Source of the DNA: Didymella arachidicola
Taxonomy: Eukaryota > Ascomycota > Dothideomycetes > Pleosporales > Didymellaceae
Reading direction: 5' to 3'
DNA length: 64,000 bases
Assembly (NCBI GenBank): GCA_016630955.3
Contig: CM049986.1
Span: 620,001-684,000, forward strand
The translations under genes and the position numbers were made by a program. Below, one piece after another: positions 10,339-23,197 of this stretch (the first letter of the stretch is position 1; every line of letters begins with the position of its first letter). Below the pieces are notes generated by a model that had not been told where the DNA came from, ran no database searches, and saw nothing but the letters and a program-made list of their open reading frames with translations.

Positions 10339-13300
10339 ATGGATGGAGCACCGTCGTTCCCGCCCCTCGCTTCTTCGCCTGTTCTTCGTGACACAAGCCA
10401 CGATCCGGGCCCTTCCTCTCCCGCAGGCAGCAGCTACGAATTACATGACTTCCGCCAGAAAACAAGGAACATAGCCACAGCCGCATCAGATGACGAGCGC
10501 GATCTCTCAGCACAACTCACAGAGACCATCTCTCCGTCTCGCAAGAGAAGGATGTCGCGCGCACCGCTGCTGGTGCGATCGTCGCCGGCGCAGGGCACAG
10601 GTAAGCTAATGAATCTTCTTACATGCTGCGCTCGGGCTGCGCTCAGGCGTCGCACGACGGGTAGCAACGCAATCTCTCACGATGATGATCGCCAATGGTA
10701 TGCATGGCAAGAAAACTAATATAATATTCAGGATCCTACGGAGGTTTACCGATACTCTCATTGAGCCCCGATCAATCTGACGAGGATCATGTGACCAGCA
10801 CCGCGCGTCATGGAAAGAAGAAGGCGAAGAGCGGGCTCTCAAACGCTGTGTCGAATACGTCCCTAAGAAGTAATCATGGATCTGCACGAAGCTCGCCCAT
10901 TCTCACAAATTCTGCATCGAGACGCAGGTTGAGGAACGAGACTTGCAGCAACATAACGCTTAACGAGGATCTCGGGGGGCAGGAAGCCCAGTTTGAAGCC
11001 AGGTTCAACGCCAGCGCCTTGGATCCCTCAGTAGCTGGAGTGCCGTCTTTAATCGAGAGTACCAAGTCATCAACAAGCAGTACAAACATCGACATCGATG
11101 ATGATGATGATGATGATGAAGACGAAGGCGATGAAGTTGCTTCTGACGACGAATGGCACGACCAAAAAGGCAACCCCTCTGACAACTCTCCCTACGCCCA
11201 AGTTCGGGCGTCGGTCGCTGCCACCGACAATATATCTTTATCTATCGATACACCTCGGATGTGGGTCCTGTCTATGCTGTTTGCTATTGCTGGTTCTTCG
11301 ACCAACTTATTTTTCTCCCTTCGATACCCTAGTGTCAGCCTCACTCCTATTATTGCGTTATTACTTGTTCACCCTCTTGGTTTGTTTTGGGACCAAGTCC
11401 TCAAACGACCAGATGATCCTGAGGAGACCTTTGTCGATGGCTGCCGAGCCAGCCTTGCTCTACCACCCGCTACACCTTGGACACGCCGCTTGCGACTCTA
11501 CCTTGCTAAAGGACGCTGGAATGAAAAAGAACACTGCTGTGTCTATGTCAGCAGCAATGTATCCTTTGGCTTTGCATTCGCTACAGATGTCAGTGCATCC
11601 ACGGTTATGCGACTTCACATGCTGACCTAAGCACAGGTCATCGTCGAGCAAGTGAAGTTCTATCACCAGGACCTAGGTATCATGTATCAGGTCTTGCTCA
11701 TCCTTTCGACTCAGATCCTTGGGTACTCTCTTGCAGGACTCACAAGGCGATACCTTGTCCGTCCCAGTGGCATGATCTGGCCAAGCACTCTGGTCTCAAC
11801 CGCCATGTTTACAGCCTTACATAAGGATGAGAACAAGCCCGCCGACGGCTGGACTATCTCACCTAGGAAGTTTTTCACACGCATCTTCTCCGGTTCTGTT
11901 GCGTTCTACTTCCTACCTGGTCTGCTCTTTCCTGCTTTGAGCTACTTCAGTGTCATCACTTGGTTTGCACCAAAGAATGTCATCATTGCCAATCTCGTAA
12001 GTTGTCTATTGGCCTCAGACTACGACCTTGCTGATCTCAGTAGTTTGGAGTATCGTCCGGATTGGGCTTGTTTCCTGTGACCTTTGATTGGGCACAGATC
12101 GCTTACATTGGATCTCCACTCGTGACACCATTCTGGGCAGCCCTCAATATCCTCGGTGGCCTTGTGCTTGTTATGTGGATTGCAGCCCCTATCATGTGTA
12201 AGTAATATGCATTATTACTGTCTCGCTGCTTGCTTATATGTTGCAGACTACACAAATGTCATGTACTCGTCTTACATGCCGATCCTCTCGGCTGCAGTCT
12301 GGGACAATACCGGTAAACCGTACGATGTCAGCAAGATCTTGACTGAAGACTTTCTTTTCGACGCGGAAGCATACAGGAACTATAGCCGGGTGTTTCTCCC
12401 TATCACTTATGTGCTCAGCTATGCACTCCAATTCGCGGCTCTTACAGCTCTGCTATCACACACAGCACTTTGGCATGGCAAAGATATCTGGAGACAGTGG
12501 AGACGTTCGTGGGCAGAGATTCGCAAGGCACCTGCAAGCGACTACGAACCACTTAATAACCTACCTGAGGGCAACGGCCACACCGCCTCTCCAAATGCGC
12601 TCCGCCATAGGAACAGCACAACTTCTGAGCCTGACATGGAAAATTTGTTGGACGCTGAGGACGTCCACAACAGGCTCATGCGAAGATATCCGGATGCACC
12701 AATGGCATGGTATCTACTCACAGGTATAACTATGGCCGCCGTTGGCATGTACGTCGTCGAGTACTACCCGGTCCATCTTCCGTGGTACGGTCTTCTACTG
12801 GCTCTTGGCATCGGTGCAATCCTCTTCATTCCTATCGGCATTGTAATGGCCATCACCAACCAGCAGAGCAGCATCTACCTCATATGCCAGTTGATCTGTG
12901 GTGGTGTGTTCCCTGGACGTCCGGTTGCAAACATGGTTTTCACGACATTTGGGTACATCTCCTCAACTCAAGGCCTTAAATTCGCCTCGGATCTCAAGCT
13001 TGGTCATTATATGAAGATCCCACCAAGACTCCTTTTCAGGCTCCAGCTCACGGTAACCGTCGTGTCCAGTCTTACTCAAATCGGTGTCCTGAATTGGATG
13101 TTGAACTACATTCCGGGTATCTGCACGACCGAAGCTATCAACGGATTCAATTGCCCCATTGCCCGCGTCCATTTTAACGGCAGCATCCTCTGGGGTGTTG
13201 TAGGACCCAAACGTTTCTTCGGACCTGGTGCCCTGTACCGACCACTTGTGTGGGCTTTCCTTGTCGGCGCCGTCTCCCCAGTCATCTTGTGGTACTTTGC

Positions 13301-13716
13301 ACGCAAAGATCGGAAGTCCATACTCCGAAAGGTGAATCTCGCCGTCGTTTTCGGAAGTCTGAGTTGGATCCCTCCTGCCACTGGTCTCAACTTCTCCGTC
13401 TGGGCGATCGTGTGCTACATCTTCAATTATGAGGTGCGCAATCGTAGGAAGAACTGGTGGAAGAAATACAACATGATGCTAAGCGCTGCTCTTGACTCGG
13501 GTCTTGCTTTCGGTGTCGTGGTGATCTTCTTCGGCATTGTATTCCCTGGGTGGATGAAGGGATTCAAGTGGTGGGGTACAGAAGTCTACAAGAAGGTATG
13601 TGTCGTCAATTCTTATCATCAATACTCTGCTAACAATAATACAGGGCTGCGACTACACCGCTTGCTCATATAAAGAAGTACCAAAAGGAACGACCTTCGG
13701 ACCGAGTGATTGGTAA
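10339..13716 (+). CDS. OPT-family oligopeptide transporter
   Basis: Six exons (10339-10600, 10732-11588, 11637-11996, 12098-12197, 12247-13595, 13645-13716) give 999 aa. The first 270 residues or so are Ser-rich and cytosolic, with an acidic run encoded by GAT repeats near 11096. The membrane part starts at [22 protein letters not shown] and contains about 14-16 hydrophobic segments. Family signatures include [43 protein letters not shown] and [22 protein letters not shown]. The C-terminus [23 protein letters not shown] is typical of the family. These proton-coupled carriers import small peptides (Isp4/OPT clade) at the plasma membrane. The protein is longer than the usual 750-900 aa, because of the N-terminal extension. 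All introns are 48-131 bases with GT-AG ends. Confidence 0.9.
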
Positions 13717-15086
13717 TTTCTGGATACTGCATTTGCGAGCTTGCGTATGCATGGGACAGGCGTTCTGTTGAGAGCACATTCCAACAGCGGAGTTCGGTTT
13801 TGGATACACATCTTGATTTCAGTGGCATTGGTCCGACAAATAGACTTCTGATCTTTTACGTGATGCAGACTTTCTGCTCTGGGTATCTTTACTTCTTGGA
13901 CCAAACTGACAGCTTGCACGTTCATTGTGCTGATTTTATTCCTCTCCTACGATCCCTCACCCTCCATCAGGGGCAAGATACAATAATCTAGGTGAGGATA
14001 ACCCTCGGAAATTGCTCAAGTTCTTCGCTAGCAATCTGTCTGACTCGTTCAGTCTGTGTTCATATCGACCCCGGAACCCAGAACGACAAAGCTGCGTCGA
14101 CAGCACGATGTCATCGGTATCGCATCCTTGCCGTTTGGGGCTTTCTTGTGGAGCAGGTCTGAGTGATAGTTACCTTAGCGACAGGTGAGCATACTTCTCA
14201 ATAGGTAGTGGCTTGCGACGGTCCCTAGCTGAAACGTCCCTCTGTATCGGAGGTTCATGCTGGAGTGGATGGTGTCGTGCTATCGATACACGATAAGATG
14301 TGTGGCCATCAGCCGGGAAACTCAAATCCGCAGATGGCGCAAAGGAAACAGAAAGCGGAGCTGTGGTCGTGAACAAGACTATGGCTGGGATGACGAAGAT
14401 CGATCATTTGTATCTTTTGGCAAATATTTTAGACTTCCAAACTTAGCGTATGGTTTCAACGCATGCAAATTGCCTTGAGGCGCGATGCGTGTGAAATTTC
14501 TTGTTTCTTTTGTTCGAGCGGAAGCCTGGGGGAATATGGGATACAGTCTTTCACATGCTAGAAAAGGATTCAAAGGACGTTTCCGGTATCTGGTTGTCTT
14601 CTTTTCGCAAACGCTCAGTTTGCGTCGACTCTCGTAGCTCAGGGAAGACCGGATATTCTATTGTAGCCAACATGCAATCGATTTTCTCTCTAGCGACGTC
14701 CGAACGGGCAACACCAGGTTTCATAGGAAGCTGGGTGCTGCCTCTGGCTTCTTCCCGACGTAAGGTGTTCCTGGATCTCATGCAGATATGCCTAGTCACA
14801 GCACGCGTTAGGCGCAGATCCAGCAAATGTATATGTTGGGTGACAGCCTCGATTATATGTTGATGTCAGGGCAGATGTCAAATGGAAGCTCTTTCGTGAT
14901 CCGTTTCTATTCGATGTGGCTCTTAGCCATTTATCCAAATGACTGTCGTTGAAGATTAGTGTCCGCCAACTCCTGTTTATACCTGCCTGCAAATGCTCAA
15001 ATGCCAAGTCGTCAATGTGATGCTTTTCTCTTCCACCGTTTGCTTTCTTCTATTTTTTTTACCGGTTCATGATTTGAATGAAACGC
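13717..15086. other. convergent intergenic region
   Basis: This 1.37-kb stretch lies between the convergent 3' ends of the OPT and phosphoribosyltransferase genes. Short frames on both strands have no motif and no plausible splice partners. I see no gene, RNA gene or repeat in it. Confidence 0.5.
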
Positions 15087-15965
15087 TTAGGCGGACTTCT
15101 TCTCAGCCTCGGCAGCGAGGCGGTCGTGCTCCTCGATGTCACTGTGTTATCGTTAGCTCAGTGGTCCATGTTCTGGTTTCGAGGATGGGACGTACATGGC
15201 CTCCCATGGGTAGTTGATCCAGACATCACCGACAGTCTGGGCAGCAAGATACCTTCCCTTGAGGGTCTCCTCGGGAAGTGTTCCCTTCTTCGCCTTGTCC
15301 TTGTTGTGCAACACAAAGATGCTGAATGTAGTCTTCTCCTCTGTGCGGCCAGACTTTTTCTGCGCCTCGATGACATCCTTCTCCAGCTCGCGCACAGCAT
15401 ACTCGAGCGTTGTCCTTGTGTCGTCGACCTCATCGACGATGAGGACGTTCTTGCCGATCAGGTTCGCCATCTCGAGCGAAGACAGATCGAGCCACTGCGT
15501 GCGTGTGACCTTTGTGCCGGGAACTTCGACCTCGGAGTCGCCAGACCCGCCGAGCTGCTCGTACAAGGACAGACCGATTGCCTGGATGGGAATGTTGGGC
15601 GAGCTGTCACGCTTGAGGAACGAGCGCAGAATGCGCGCAGGGACGTAGCCACCGCCACCGATGGCAATCATAAGGTTGGGCTTGAACTCCTCGAGGATTC
15701 TGGGGGCAGCATCCTGGCAGTGCTTGTGCACCTGTTTTACGTTAGTATGCGATCATGGAGACTAAATTCCTGTCCGTAACGCTATTGTGTATGCTCAGGC
15801 ACAAAACAATATCGCTTTCATAGCGCTGTACACTCAATTTCCACCATAGTTGTTTCGCGTAGTAATACGGTGACGGTAAAGTCAACTGTAGTACCACATG
15901 CGCGTACCCGCAGGCGCATTCTAAGTACGTACCTGGTTGTATGTGACGTAAAGCTTCTCGACCAT
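15087..15965 (-). CDS. xanthine/hypoxanthine-guanine phosphoribosyltransferase
   Basis: Three exons (15965-15933, 15731-15196, 15141-15087) give 207 aa. The 11-residue first exon MVEKLYVTYNQ is separated by a 201-base intron, long for this window. The phosphoribosyl-pyrophosphate binding motif reads NVLIVDEVDDTRTTL. The N-terminal pyrophosphate loop region is MIAIGGGGYVPARILRSFL, and the purine-side region is GDVWINYPWEA. The enzyme salvages purine bases to nucleoside monophosphates in the cytosol. Fungal paralogs include Hpt1 (hypoxanthine/guanine) and Xpt1 (xanthine). I cannot separate them from this sequence. The 3' exon ends with a charged tail AAEAEKKSA. Confidence 0.92.
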
Positions 15966-16746
15966 GGTTGCGGCTGTTATAGATTTGTGCGAATGTACAA
16001 GTGAGACGTAAAGTGTGAACTACCAAGTAGTGATTCCAGTCGGTGTGATTTAATAACGCGCCTGAAAAGAAAAATCCTGGCGCGGCAATGACCGACACTG
16101 AGGCGCGGGGGAATCCATTCCCCACGCTAGTGTGAAAGACGTTAGCCTCCGACAGCCTTGTACTTCACTTTGAACCTCGGGACATCTTGGCAATATTTGA
16201 CAAGCTCGAGTTACTCTCGAGGTGCGGCACTGGCTTGGCGTCAGGATCACGTCTACTGTGGTACAATGTTTTGAAAGCAGTCTTCTTGGTGGTACCTAGG
16301 TACTAGAACTCTGAATGATAGGGGTGGCTCGAATCGAATACTGCTGACAGCATGGCGTAAATTTAAAGTGGAAAACTTCTGGGGAAGCAATCTTAGTATC
16401 CTTTCCAGACATGTACAGGATATCTGATGTTGCTGGCCGTTCGAGATACAAACCTGAGAAATCGACGAGTGTTTTGTGCTCGCAAAAAGCAGTGATAGCA
16501 GGCGATGCTTCCCCAGTAGTCGTTACGGATCACCTCAATGCGGACTTTTGAACTAATTCTATTGGCCGCAACACCGTTGCTCCTACACAAGCTAATCTGA
16601 ATGGGAAGGGTTTATCCACTTCTAGGGGTGCCTTTTTGAAGCGCCTACACCCCTACGAAAGTAGCTCGACGGACATCGCTGCAGTTTGAGAAATCCAATG
16701 CACCCTAGGAATTTTACAAGCTTCTAATTCTTGCCGGCAACAGATC
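15966..16746. other. intergenic, tandem minus genes
   Basis: This 781-base stretch lies upstream of the phosphoribosyltransferase and downstream of the F-box gene. It should hold the promoter of the former. No motif-bearing frame or repeat is seen. Confidence 0.45.
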
Positions 16747-18579
16747 TCATGAGGCCTGCAGGCGATCTTCTTTTGTTAAAGTTCTATGTTCAATGATCTC
16801 CCAAGGTCCGATTCCAGGCAATGAGCCCGTCGCGCCCGGCAACTGCACCGTATGATCGTAACACAGGACATCGATTGAATCGCCAAGCAGCCGTACTATG
16901 TATTTGTCGTTGATGAGGAGATCTTGTAACCTCCCCTCCTGCCCAGGAGTCCGTGCTGCATTTGCACCAGGGTTCGGAACAGAGGCATTGCCTCTATGAA
17001 CGATAACCTCTGCATTGACGCCAGTCTCGACGAAAACATCTTTCCACCAGTAAACGTCGCCTAGACTGCGAGTGTTGATCGGGCGCGCTACGGGGCACTT
17101 TGGACTCGTGAAAGCTTCAATGTTGTCGTCATACTGCAAGGATCCGGCGGGAGGTGTCCGGTGTCTATCGATCTCGCACTGTAACATGTATAGTCCGTTG
17201 TAGCTGACGGGTATGAACGTCGAGCCCGAGATGTTGCCGATAGATCCGGACTCACCCCTCTTGTCGTAACATTCGAGTTCTTGTGCAGCACCGCGGAGAC
17301 ATGTTCCTGCGAAGCTGAACCGCCAGTGTAGAAGCGTAGTGTGATTCTTCTCGGAACTTGGTTGATCAGAGAATTGGCATAATAGTACGGTCTCCGTGTT
17401 TGGTTGCAGGAGCAGCCCCAGGCCGCTGCCATTAGACATCGGCATCTGCAACGCGGCTCTGTTGATTTCGAAAGATCTACATCGTGAGCTATCAAAGTCC
17501 CAGATGTACACAAGCGTATGTATTTCCAATTGCATTGCGCAGGCCGCTGTTCGACGTCGACATGTCAGGACGAGATTGCTTCGTGAGGATTGGATTCGGA
17601 AGCGCTTCACAAGGCTCCGATTGTTTAGTTCGCCGGCGAATATAACTCCTTTGCTTCGACTAGAGAAAGTCACCAGGTCGTCGGCCGCATAAACCTTGTC
17701 AATCTCTCCGCGACTTGGGTCCACAAGTGCTCTGGAGGTCATTGACCTCATGTTGACTATGTTAACTTGACGCCACCCCTCTGCAATCCATATTAGGTTG
17801 TCGCCCACCAAGAATGGCAGTGTCTGTTGTTTCTGATGCTGAAATTTCCATCTGGTGTCTGGTGGTGCAAGACCGGTGCGAAACGCATGGATACTTCGAG
17901 CTTTCTTCCGGCAGAACTCTGGGTCCACTCCTTGTAGGTTGACCGTGCCGTTGTACCAACTTTCAAGACTTGACTTCAGTACAGCGGGGCTGCGTAACTT
18001 CTCATACCAAGCATGACTTACCTGTAGAGAGTGTCAGTACGCGTAGGTTCAAACACCCGGCAAACCTCTCGAGAAAACCTTTCGAGCACCAACAACACAT
18101 CGCCGGATCCGTGATCAAGCTCACGGTCAAGTCGGCCAGCGCTATGAACCAGTTTTCTCCCGGATCCCACGTCATTCTGCAGATTGTTCGTAGACGAGAT
18201 TCCAATCCAAGCAATGGTCGACTCATGCACTGATTTTCAATGCTTTCCATTGCCTACATACCCTCTGCATGCGGAGATTGGTAACGCAGTCTACGGAAGC
18301 CAAAGCCATTGATGTGGTTGAGGGCTTGCAGCATATGTGGGTACCTACGTGTTGTAACCGCCATGGTGTGGTCGTGTCAAGATACGAGAATACTTCCGCA
18401 ACAAGCTCCACCGGGAGACATCCGATGATGTCGAGTTGGAAGGCTCGCGTGCTTATGAGAGACTGGACAAATCTCCACTCGTACGGCGTCAGCTTCCGAA
18501 TCAAAGCGTCCAGAGCGTCTTGTTTCGAGTGAGAGGTCGACAATCCCGCGAATGCCTCCACCAAAACGTTGTTCGCCAT
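16747..18579 (-). CDS. F-box domain protein
   Basis: The simplest model joins exon 1 (18579-18349) to exon 2 (18021-16747), giving 501 aa. An F-box lies at residues about 48-90: LDIIGCLPVELVAEVFSYLD, then the junction WRLQH/VSHAWYEKLRSP. After it comes a segment typical of a fungal F-box family (ESWYNGTVNLQGVDPEFCRKKARSIHAF) and a C-terminal region of beta-rich sequence that could be a propeller-like fold. F-box proteins recruit substrates to SCF ubiquitin ligases through Skp1. The substrate is unknown. The 327-base intron is unusually long and contains a second F-box-like exon candidate (LRMQR ending at the GTATGT donor near 18260), so alternative splicing or a three-exon form is possible. 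Confidence 0.75.
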
Positions 18580-19932
18580 CTGGCAAGCGAGCAGCCTCGT
18601 TTCGCTAAGCGAAGTGATATGGGCCGTCGAAGGAGGAGAGTTTGCCGATCTGCTACGCTCGGTGACGTTGATCGAAGTGTTTGAGGAACGTAGCACGGTT
18701 GTCAAAGGACAGACCCTCTTGCTGATCTCCCTTCCACAATAATGGGCACGATGGGCACGACGGGCGACCTCGTGGCAACTAGCGCCGGTACTTTGCAGGA
18801 ACCAAGCACTGCATGCAGCGAACGCGAAAACTTCCGAAAGGATGGCATGCACCAGGTACGATGCCGATGCGTTGCTTTGATGACGCCACCGTATTGTGCA
18901 GCCACGATGACACTGGGGGAAGTCCTGGGCAATTGCACAAATGACTTGAGCAGCTGTCAGGCAGAGCCGTGCCGCTACCAGACCCCGCAGCCAGACATCC
19001 AACGTTGTAGCAGGTGGTAGGGTGGTTATAAGACTATTCTAGAGTGCCGCGGCCGTTTCATCGCTGGGATGCATGTGACGGATGCCTGCGCGAACCTCGA
19101 GCTGTTGGACACCACGCTGCAGGAGAAGCTACGGTTAACTTGCTCCGTCCGGCACGCCGTCGCGAGCTTGCTGACGGCGACCCAAGGTGCGCAAGCCCCA
19201 GATCTGGCGAACTGCCGTCATTCATCCGCTCTCTTTGATCGTGCCCCTCCAGCTCGAGCTCTTCGGCGTCTCTGACTGCGCAGAGGCCTCCAGATGCTCA
19301 GCACTGTCATTGATCCCCTCATATCAGAGAGTGACCTGTGCGTGTGCAGGATAGACGAGGGGAACACTGCTGGCGTCCGCGCATGGCCTGTGCCTGGCAT
19401 CTCCTATCCTTTCACACAGGATACTTTTGCGACACACGCCTTCCATTGTCTCAGCAGCTCCCTTTGCGACCAGCGCTGCTGCTAGTTGCGCCATCGCCGA
19501 CGCGCCGTGCACCTGCCTTTCTTTGCATAGCATAGCCATACGTGGAAGGCACCGTCCCCAACTCCCAGTCTGTAGATGCCATAGATAATCCCACGCCTCT
19601 CCACGCCTCTCCACCCCATTGCTGCTGGCCAGCTCCCGAGCTGCTACCCGGCGCCACGGCTAACGCTGCCAACCTCTGTTCCGCGGTAGCTTCCGATTCT
19701 TAGCAGCAGCGAACGACGGCTGGAGTCTGCGTTGCCGACTTTTGGAACCACCTCCGGTTTTCCTCCGCACTGCCAGTCTGCCCTATATCGGGGACCCTGC
19801 ATCCCAATCAGCGGCACTTGTGCGGATTGACAGAGCTTTCCCTCGCTGCGACGGCGCTGTCCAAGGCCTTGCTGGCTTAGCAGCCCAACATCTCAACATC
19901 GCTGCCATCCTTCCCCGCCGCGTCTCCACTCG
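18580..19932. promoter_or_regulatory. long divergent intergenic region F-box / HSF-type factor
   Basis: This 1.35-kb stretch separates two divergent start codons. Fungal transcription-factor genes often have long 5' leaders, which would account for its size. A small imperfect direct repeat of CACGCCTCTC occurs near 19600. I find no additional gene. Confidence 0.45.
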
Positions 19933-21927
19933 ATGGCTTCCGTCGCAGAGGCCCGCAGAAGCCCTTTCTCTGGCGACCACAACCCCAACATGCATCGCTC
20001 CATTCCTATCCTGCCGTCCTCTGGCTCGCTCGCGCCCCCTCAAGACCGCATGGACATAACGCCGTCCTCGACCTCGGCCATGGGCCCACCAAGCCTCACT
20101 GCGCCTAGCACAGATCGCCAGCACCTCACGCCGACACACCAGCCGCACACGCAGAGCCAATTAGCGAACGGCGACTCAGAAAACATTGCGCAGAACAGCA
20201 GTGGCACTTCTGCGCCGGTGGTGGGCGCGGCCGCAGCTGCACAGCAACCCAAGGTTGTTCAGACAGCATTTATACACAAACTGTACAAGTGCGTGTAATT
20301 TAGATCTGGACATTGGTGTGCAGTCACTGACATGGACACAGTATGCTCGAGGACCAGAGTATCCAGCATCTCATTTCTTGGTCAAGCACGAACGAAAGCT
20401 TCGTCATGTCGCCCTCCAGCGAGTTCTCAAAAGTTTTGTCGTACGTGCTACCCCAGCCATTCTGATGTCGTGCAATGCTGATTTGCTATCAAGATCATAT
20501 TTCAAGCATACGAACATCTCGTCTTTTGTCCGCCAATTGAACATGTATGGGTTTCACAAAGGTGGGTGGCTGCTCGTGCAATTCACAAATGACCCACTGA
20601 CGTCGAGCAGTGAGCGATGTCTTTCACACAGGGTCGCCAGACTCTCCGCTCTGGGAGTTCAAGCACGGCAATGGGAACTTCAAGCGCGGCGATCTCGTGG
20701 GCCTGCGCGAAATCAAACGACGAGCCTCGCGGCACGCACTAATCCACCGAGATTCGTTTTCTACGCCTAAAATCTCATCAGGCCCGCCTCCTACACAGCC
20801 TGTCGAGCAGCAGATGCCCGATCCCGTTGAATCGCGGCTCAACGCGCTCGAGTACAACATGCACAACATGCATTCGCAGATACAACGGTCAGAAGACACG
20901 TGCGCATACCTCAGCCAGAAAGCAGCAGTGTTGATGGAAGGCATGCTACGCTGCCATACGGTACGTAGAGCTAGATCTAGTGTTGCATTGCTCAGCTAAT
21001 GGTTTGCAGTGGAACAGAGAGCTGACCCGCCAAATCCTGGATCTTGTGCCGGATCCAGAACACGCCGTGCACAAGAACATCGCAGCGATGGAGCGAGACA
21101 TCAGTCGCTACACGGAGATGTTGAGTACATTAGATCAACCGGAAGAACCTTCCTCAGCTCGCCAATCGTACTTCATGCACGTGGACAATGGACCACCGCT
21201 ATCCCCACGCGCAATGCCCCACGATCAATATCCGGATTCGCGGCGAGGATCATTGGCCGGCCTGACACGTCAGACTCCCGTGAAGCCTCCAGTTCCAGCA
21301 CACCTTGCGATCTCTCCACGCCGATACGGCCCCATTGGCACAGGGACTTATTCTCCATCATCAGCCAGACCGCCAGCTGCACATCAGCCACCCCCACCTC
21401 CACCACCTCCTCCACCCTCCATCCAAGCTCCTGGTGGAAATGGAGGCAACAACCCTGGAAACGGGGCATCCCCACCATACAACCACTTCCAGCGACGACA
21501 CACTTCTGCGGACATCCGCACTGTGGGCTGGCAACCTCAGCCCCCACCCGCACATTCACCTTACGCTTCTGGCCATAATTCGACGCAATGGCCATCTTCA
21601 CCGCATAGGGCCCCGCTTGGCGGCGGCGATGAGCAGCTCCGTAACGCTCTTGAATCGTATCAGCTGCCACGAGGCCCCCGAGGGCGGACATCACGACAAA
21701 GCACACCACCAGATGGTCCTCCACCATCATCATCGTTGAACCCGGATGTTGGCTGGACGTTGCCAGGAGCCCGGTACCCTTTCAAGGGCTTCGACACTCC
21801 CGGGCCTCCCACACGACGATCTAGTATGGCGTCAAACGTGCACTCGCTCCTGAACCCTGCAGAGACGGCCGAGCGAGCAGATGAAGACGAGCCCGAGGAC
21901 CCCAGGAAGAGGAAGAGGATGCAATAG
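19933..21927 (+). CDS. HSF-type transcription factor, Sfl1-like
   Basis: Five exons (19933-20288, 20342-20440, 20494-20561, 20611-20960, 21010-21927) give 596 aa. The DNA-binding domain spans residues about 107-205 and is split by three introns: FIHKLYN/MLEDQSIQHLISWSS, then SYFKHTNISSFVRQLNMYGFHK, then VSDVFHTGSPDSPLWEFKHGNGNF. The recognition helix (NISSFVRQLNMYGF) is intact. A heptad region follows near residues 240-300 (RLNALEYNMHNMHSQIQ). The C-terminal 250 residues are Pro/Ser-rich with a run of ten prolines, ending in the basic RKRKRMQ, a likely nuclear signal. HSF-type factors with the VSDVFHTGSPDS signature belong to the Sfl1 branch, which represses or activates morphogenesis genes in fungi rather than heat-shock genes. 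Confidence 0.88.
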
Positions 21928-22391
21928 AAGCACCGTTCGGCGTCATTCTTTTCATTGTACAGCATCAGCCATCTGTTGCAAGATTTTCCATTAGATGCAA
22001 GCGCTTGGTTAATTGGTTGGCATATTGTCCTATTTGATTTTTCACTCTGGAGGCTATCTGCTCACATGTACACCCGATGGCGCGGTCCACTTCATTGCCA
22101 GTTGTTTTTCTTATCGATATCCACGCATCTTACATGCCCTTTTTTATTATTTACTAGCAATTAAGCATGGCGTTTCGCGCAGTATCTGCACTTGCTGCAG
22201 GCATATGGTGTTGACCGAAGCTCGATAAGAAAGGGCCATGTCGCCACGAACTGCGGCTATGACCACGCTTATCAAGCAAGAGGCGCTCGATACATATTCA
22301 ATAAGCACTGAAGCGCCCTCAATAAAACCTTGAATTATACGGCTACCTTGTTGCTCAACATTGACCCTCTTTCTAGTGCATAGATTTAAGC
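21928..22391. other. convergent intergenic region
   Basis: This 464-base AT-rich stretch holds the 3' ends of the HSF-type gene and the acidic protein gene. AATAAA-like motifs occur near 22299 and 22320 on the plus strand. No coding signal is seen. Confidence 0.5.
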
Positions 22392-23197
22392 CTACTCGTC
22401 ATCCTCGTCGTCGTCGTCGTCGACTACAGGAACGGCCTCGTCCTTCTTGGTGGTCTTGACCTTGCGGTCTTTCTCAGCGCCAGCGGGCTTCTTTGACTTG
22501 TCACCGGCAGCTTCGTCGTCCTCATCATCCTCGTCCTGCGCATCGGAGACACCTTCTTCCTCGTCATCTAGTTCGGCTTCCTCATCTTCGTCATCTTCCT
22601 CTTCGTCACCCTTGCCCTTGGATGTGCGCTTTGTCTTCTTCTTGGGGGCTGAATTTTGCACGTCAGTGTCAGGTTTTTAGATTAGAGCCAAGAAGAGCTT
22701 ACGAGGCGCCTCAGCGTCGGAATCTTCGTCTTCTTCACCAAAATCTGAGCCCTCAGACTCCTGGTATCTGCGCGACAACGTGTCAGCCGCGTGCGATCTT
22801 TCAGGTGCAATTGTGGCTATGTGTATCCAGATCCAATGTGTTTCATGAGACACTGATTTCGTGTGTACTCAATGCACCATTGACAAGTTCGAGTGTCGGA
22901 GTCGCGTGATGTCGCAATAATGGGATAGCTTGTCGCGCTGCACCAGGCCGAGAGCGCCTCTCTAGCTGCTGCGCTGCGACGAGGAAGTTTGACCGCACAA
23001 ATTGAATACATGCATTCAGCAATTTGACCGTACGCGACTCTGATGAAGCTCGAATCGCAAAATTGCGACAGCAAAGAGAAGAACTGGACAGCATGACGTC
23101 AAAACGCGCTCACTTACTCTTCTTCTTCTTCAGACTCGTCAGAGGGGAGGGCGACGAGCTCCTCCTCAGCGTCCTGCTTTCTCTTGCGGGTAGACAT
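22392..23197 (-). CDS. highly acidic nuclear-type protein
   Basis: Three exons (23197-23118, 22767-22703, 22648-22392) give 133 aa. The frame is kept across GT-AG introns of 350 and 54 bases. The first intron is long for this region. The protein starts MSTRKRKQDAEEELVALP and contains an acidic block (EGSDFGEEDEDSDAEAP), a basic patch PPKKKTKRTSKGKG, another acidic block, a Lys-rich stretch, and the acidic end VVDDDDDEDDE. Alternating acidic and Lys-rich blocks are common in histone chaperones and nucleolar proteins, but I recognise no defining motif. The role is therefore unassigned. It is divergent from BRF1. Confidence 0.65.

Noticed and set aside
15078..15779. A 233-codon plus-strand frame over the phosphoribosyltransferase gene
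   Set aside because: It is antisense to a clearly conserved enzyme with spliced exons and shows no domain of its own.
18018..18230. A 70-codon minus-strand frame within the F-box intron
   Set aside because: It would not join in frame to both neighbouring exons and has no F-box motif. The inner candidate ending near 18260 is more plausible.
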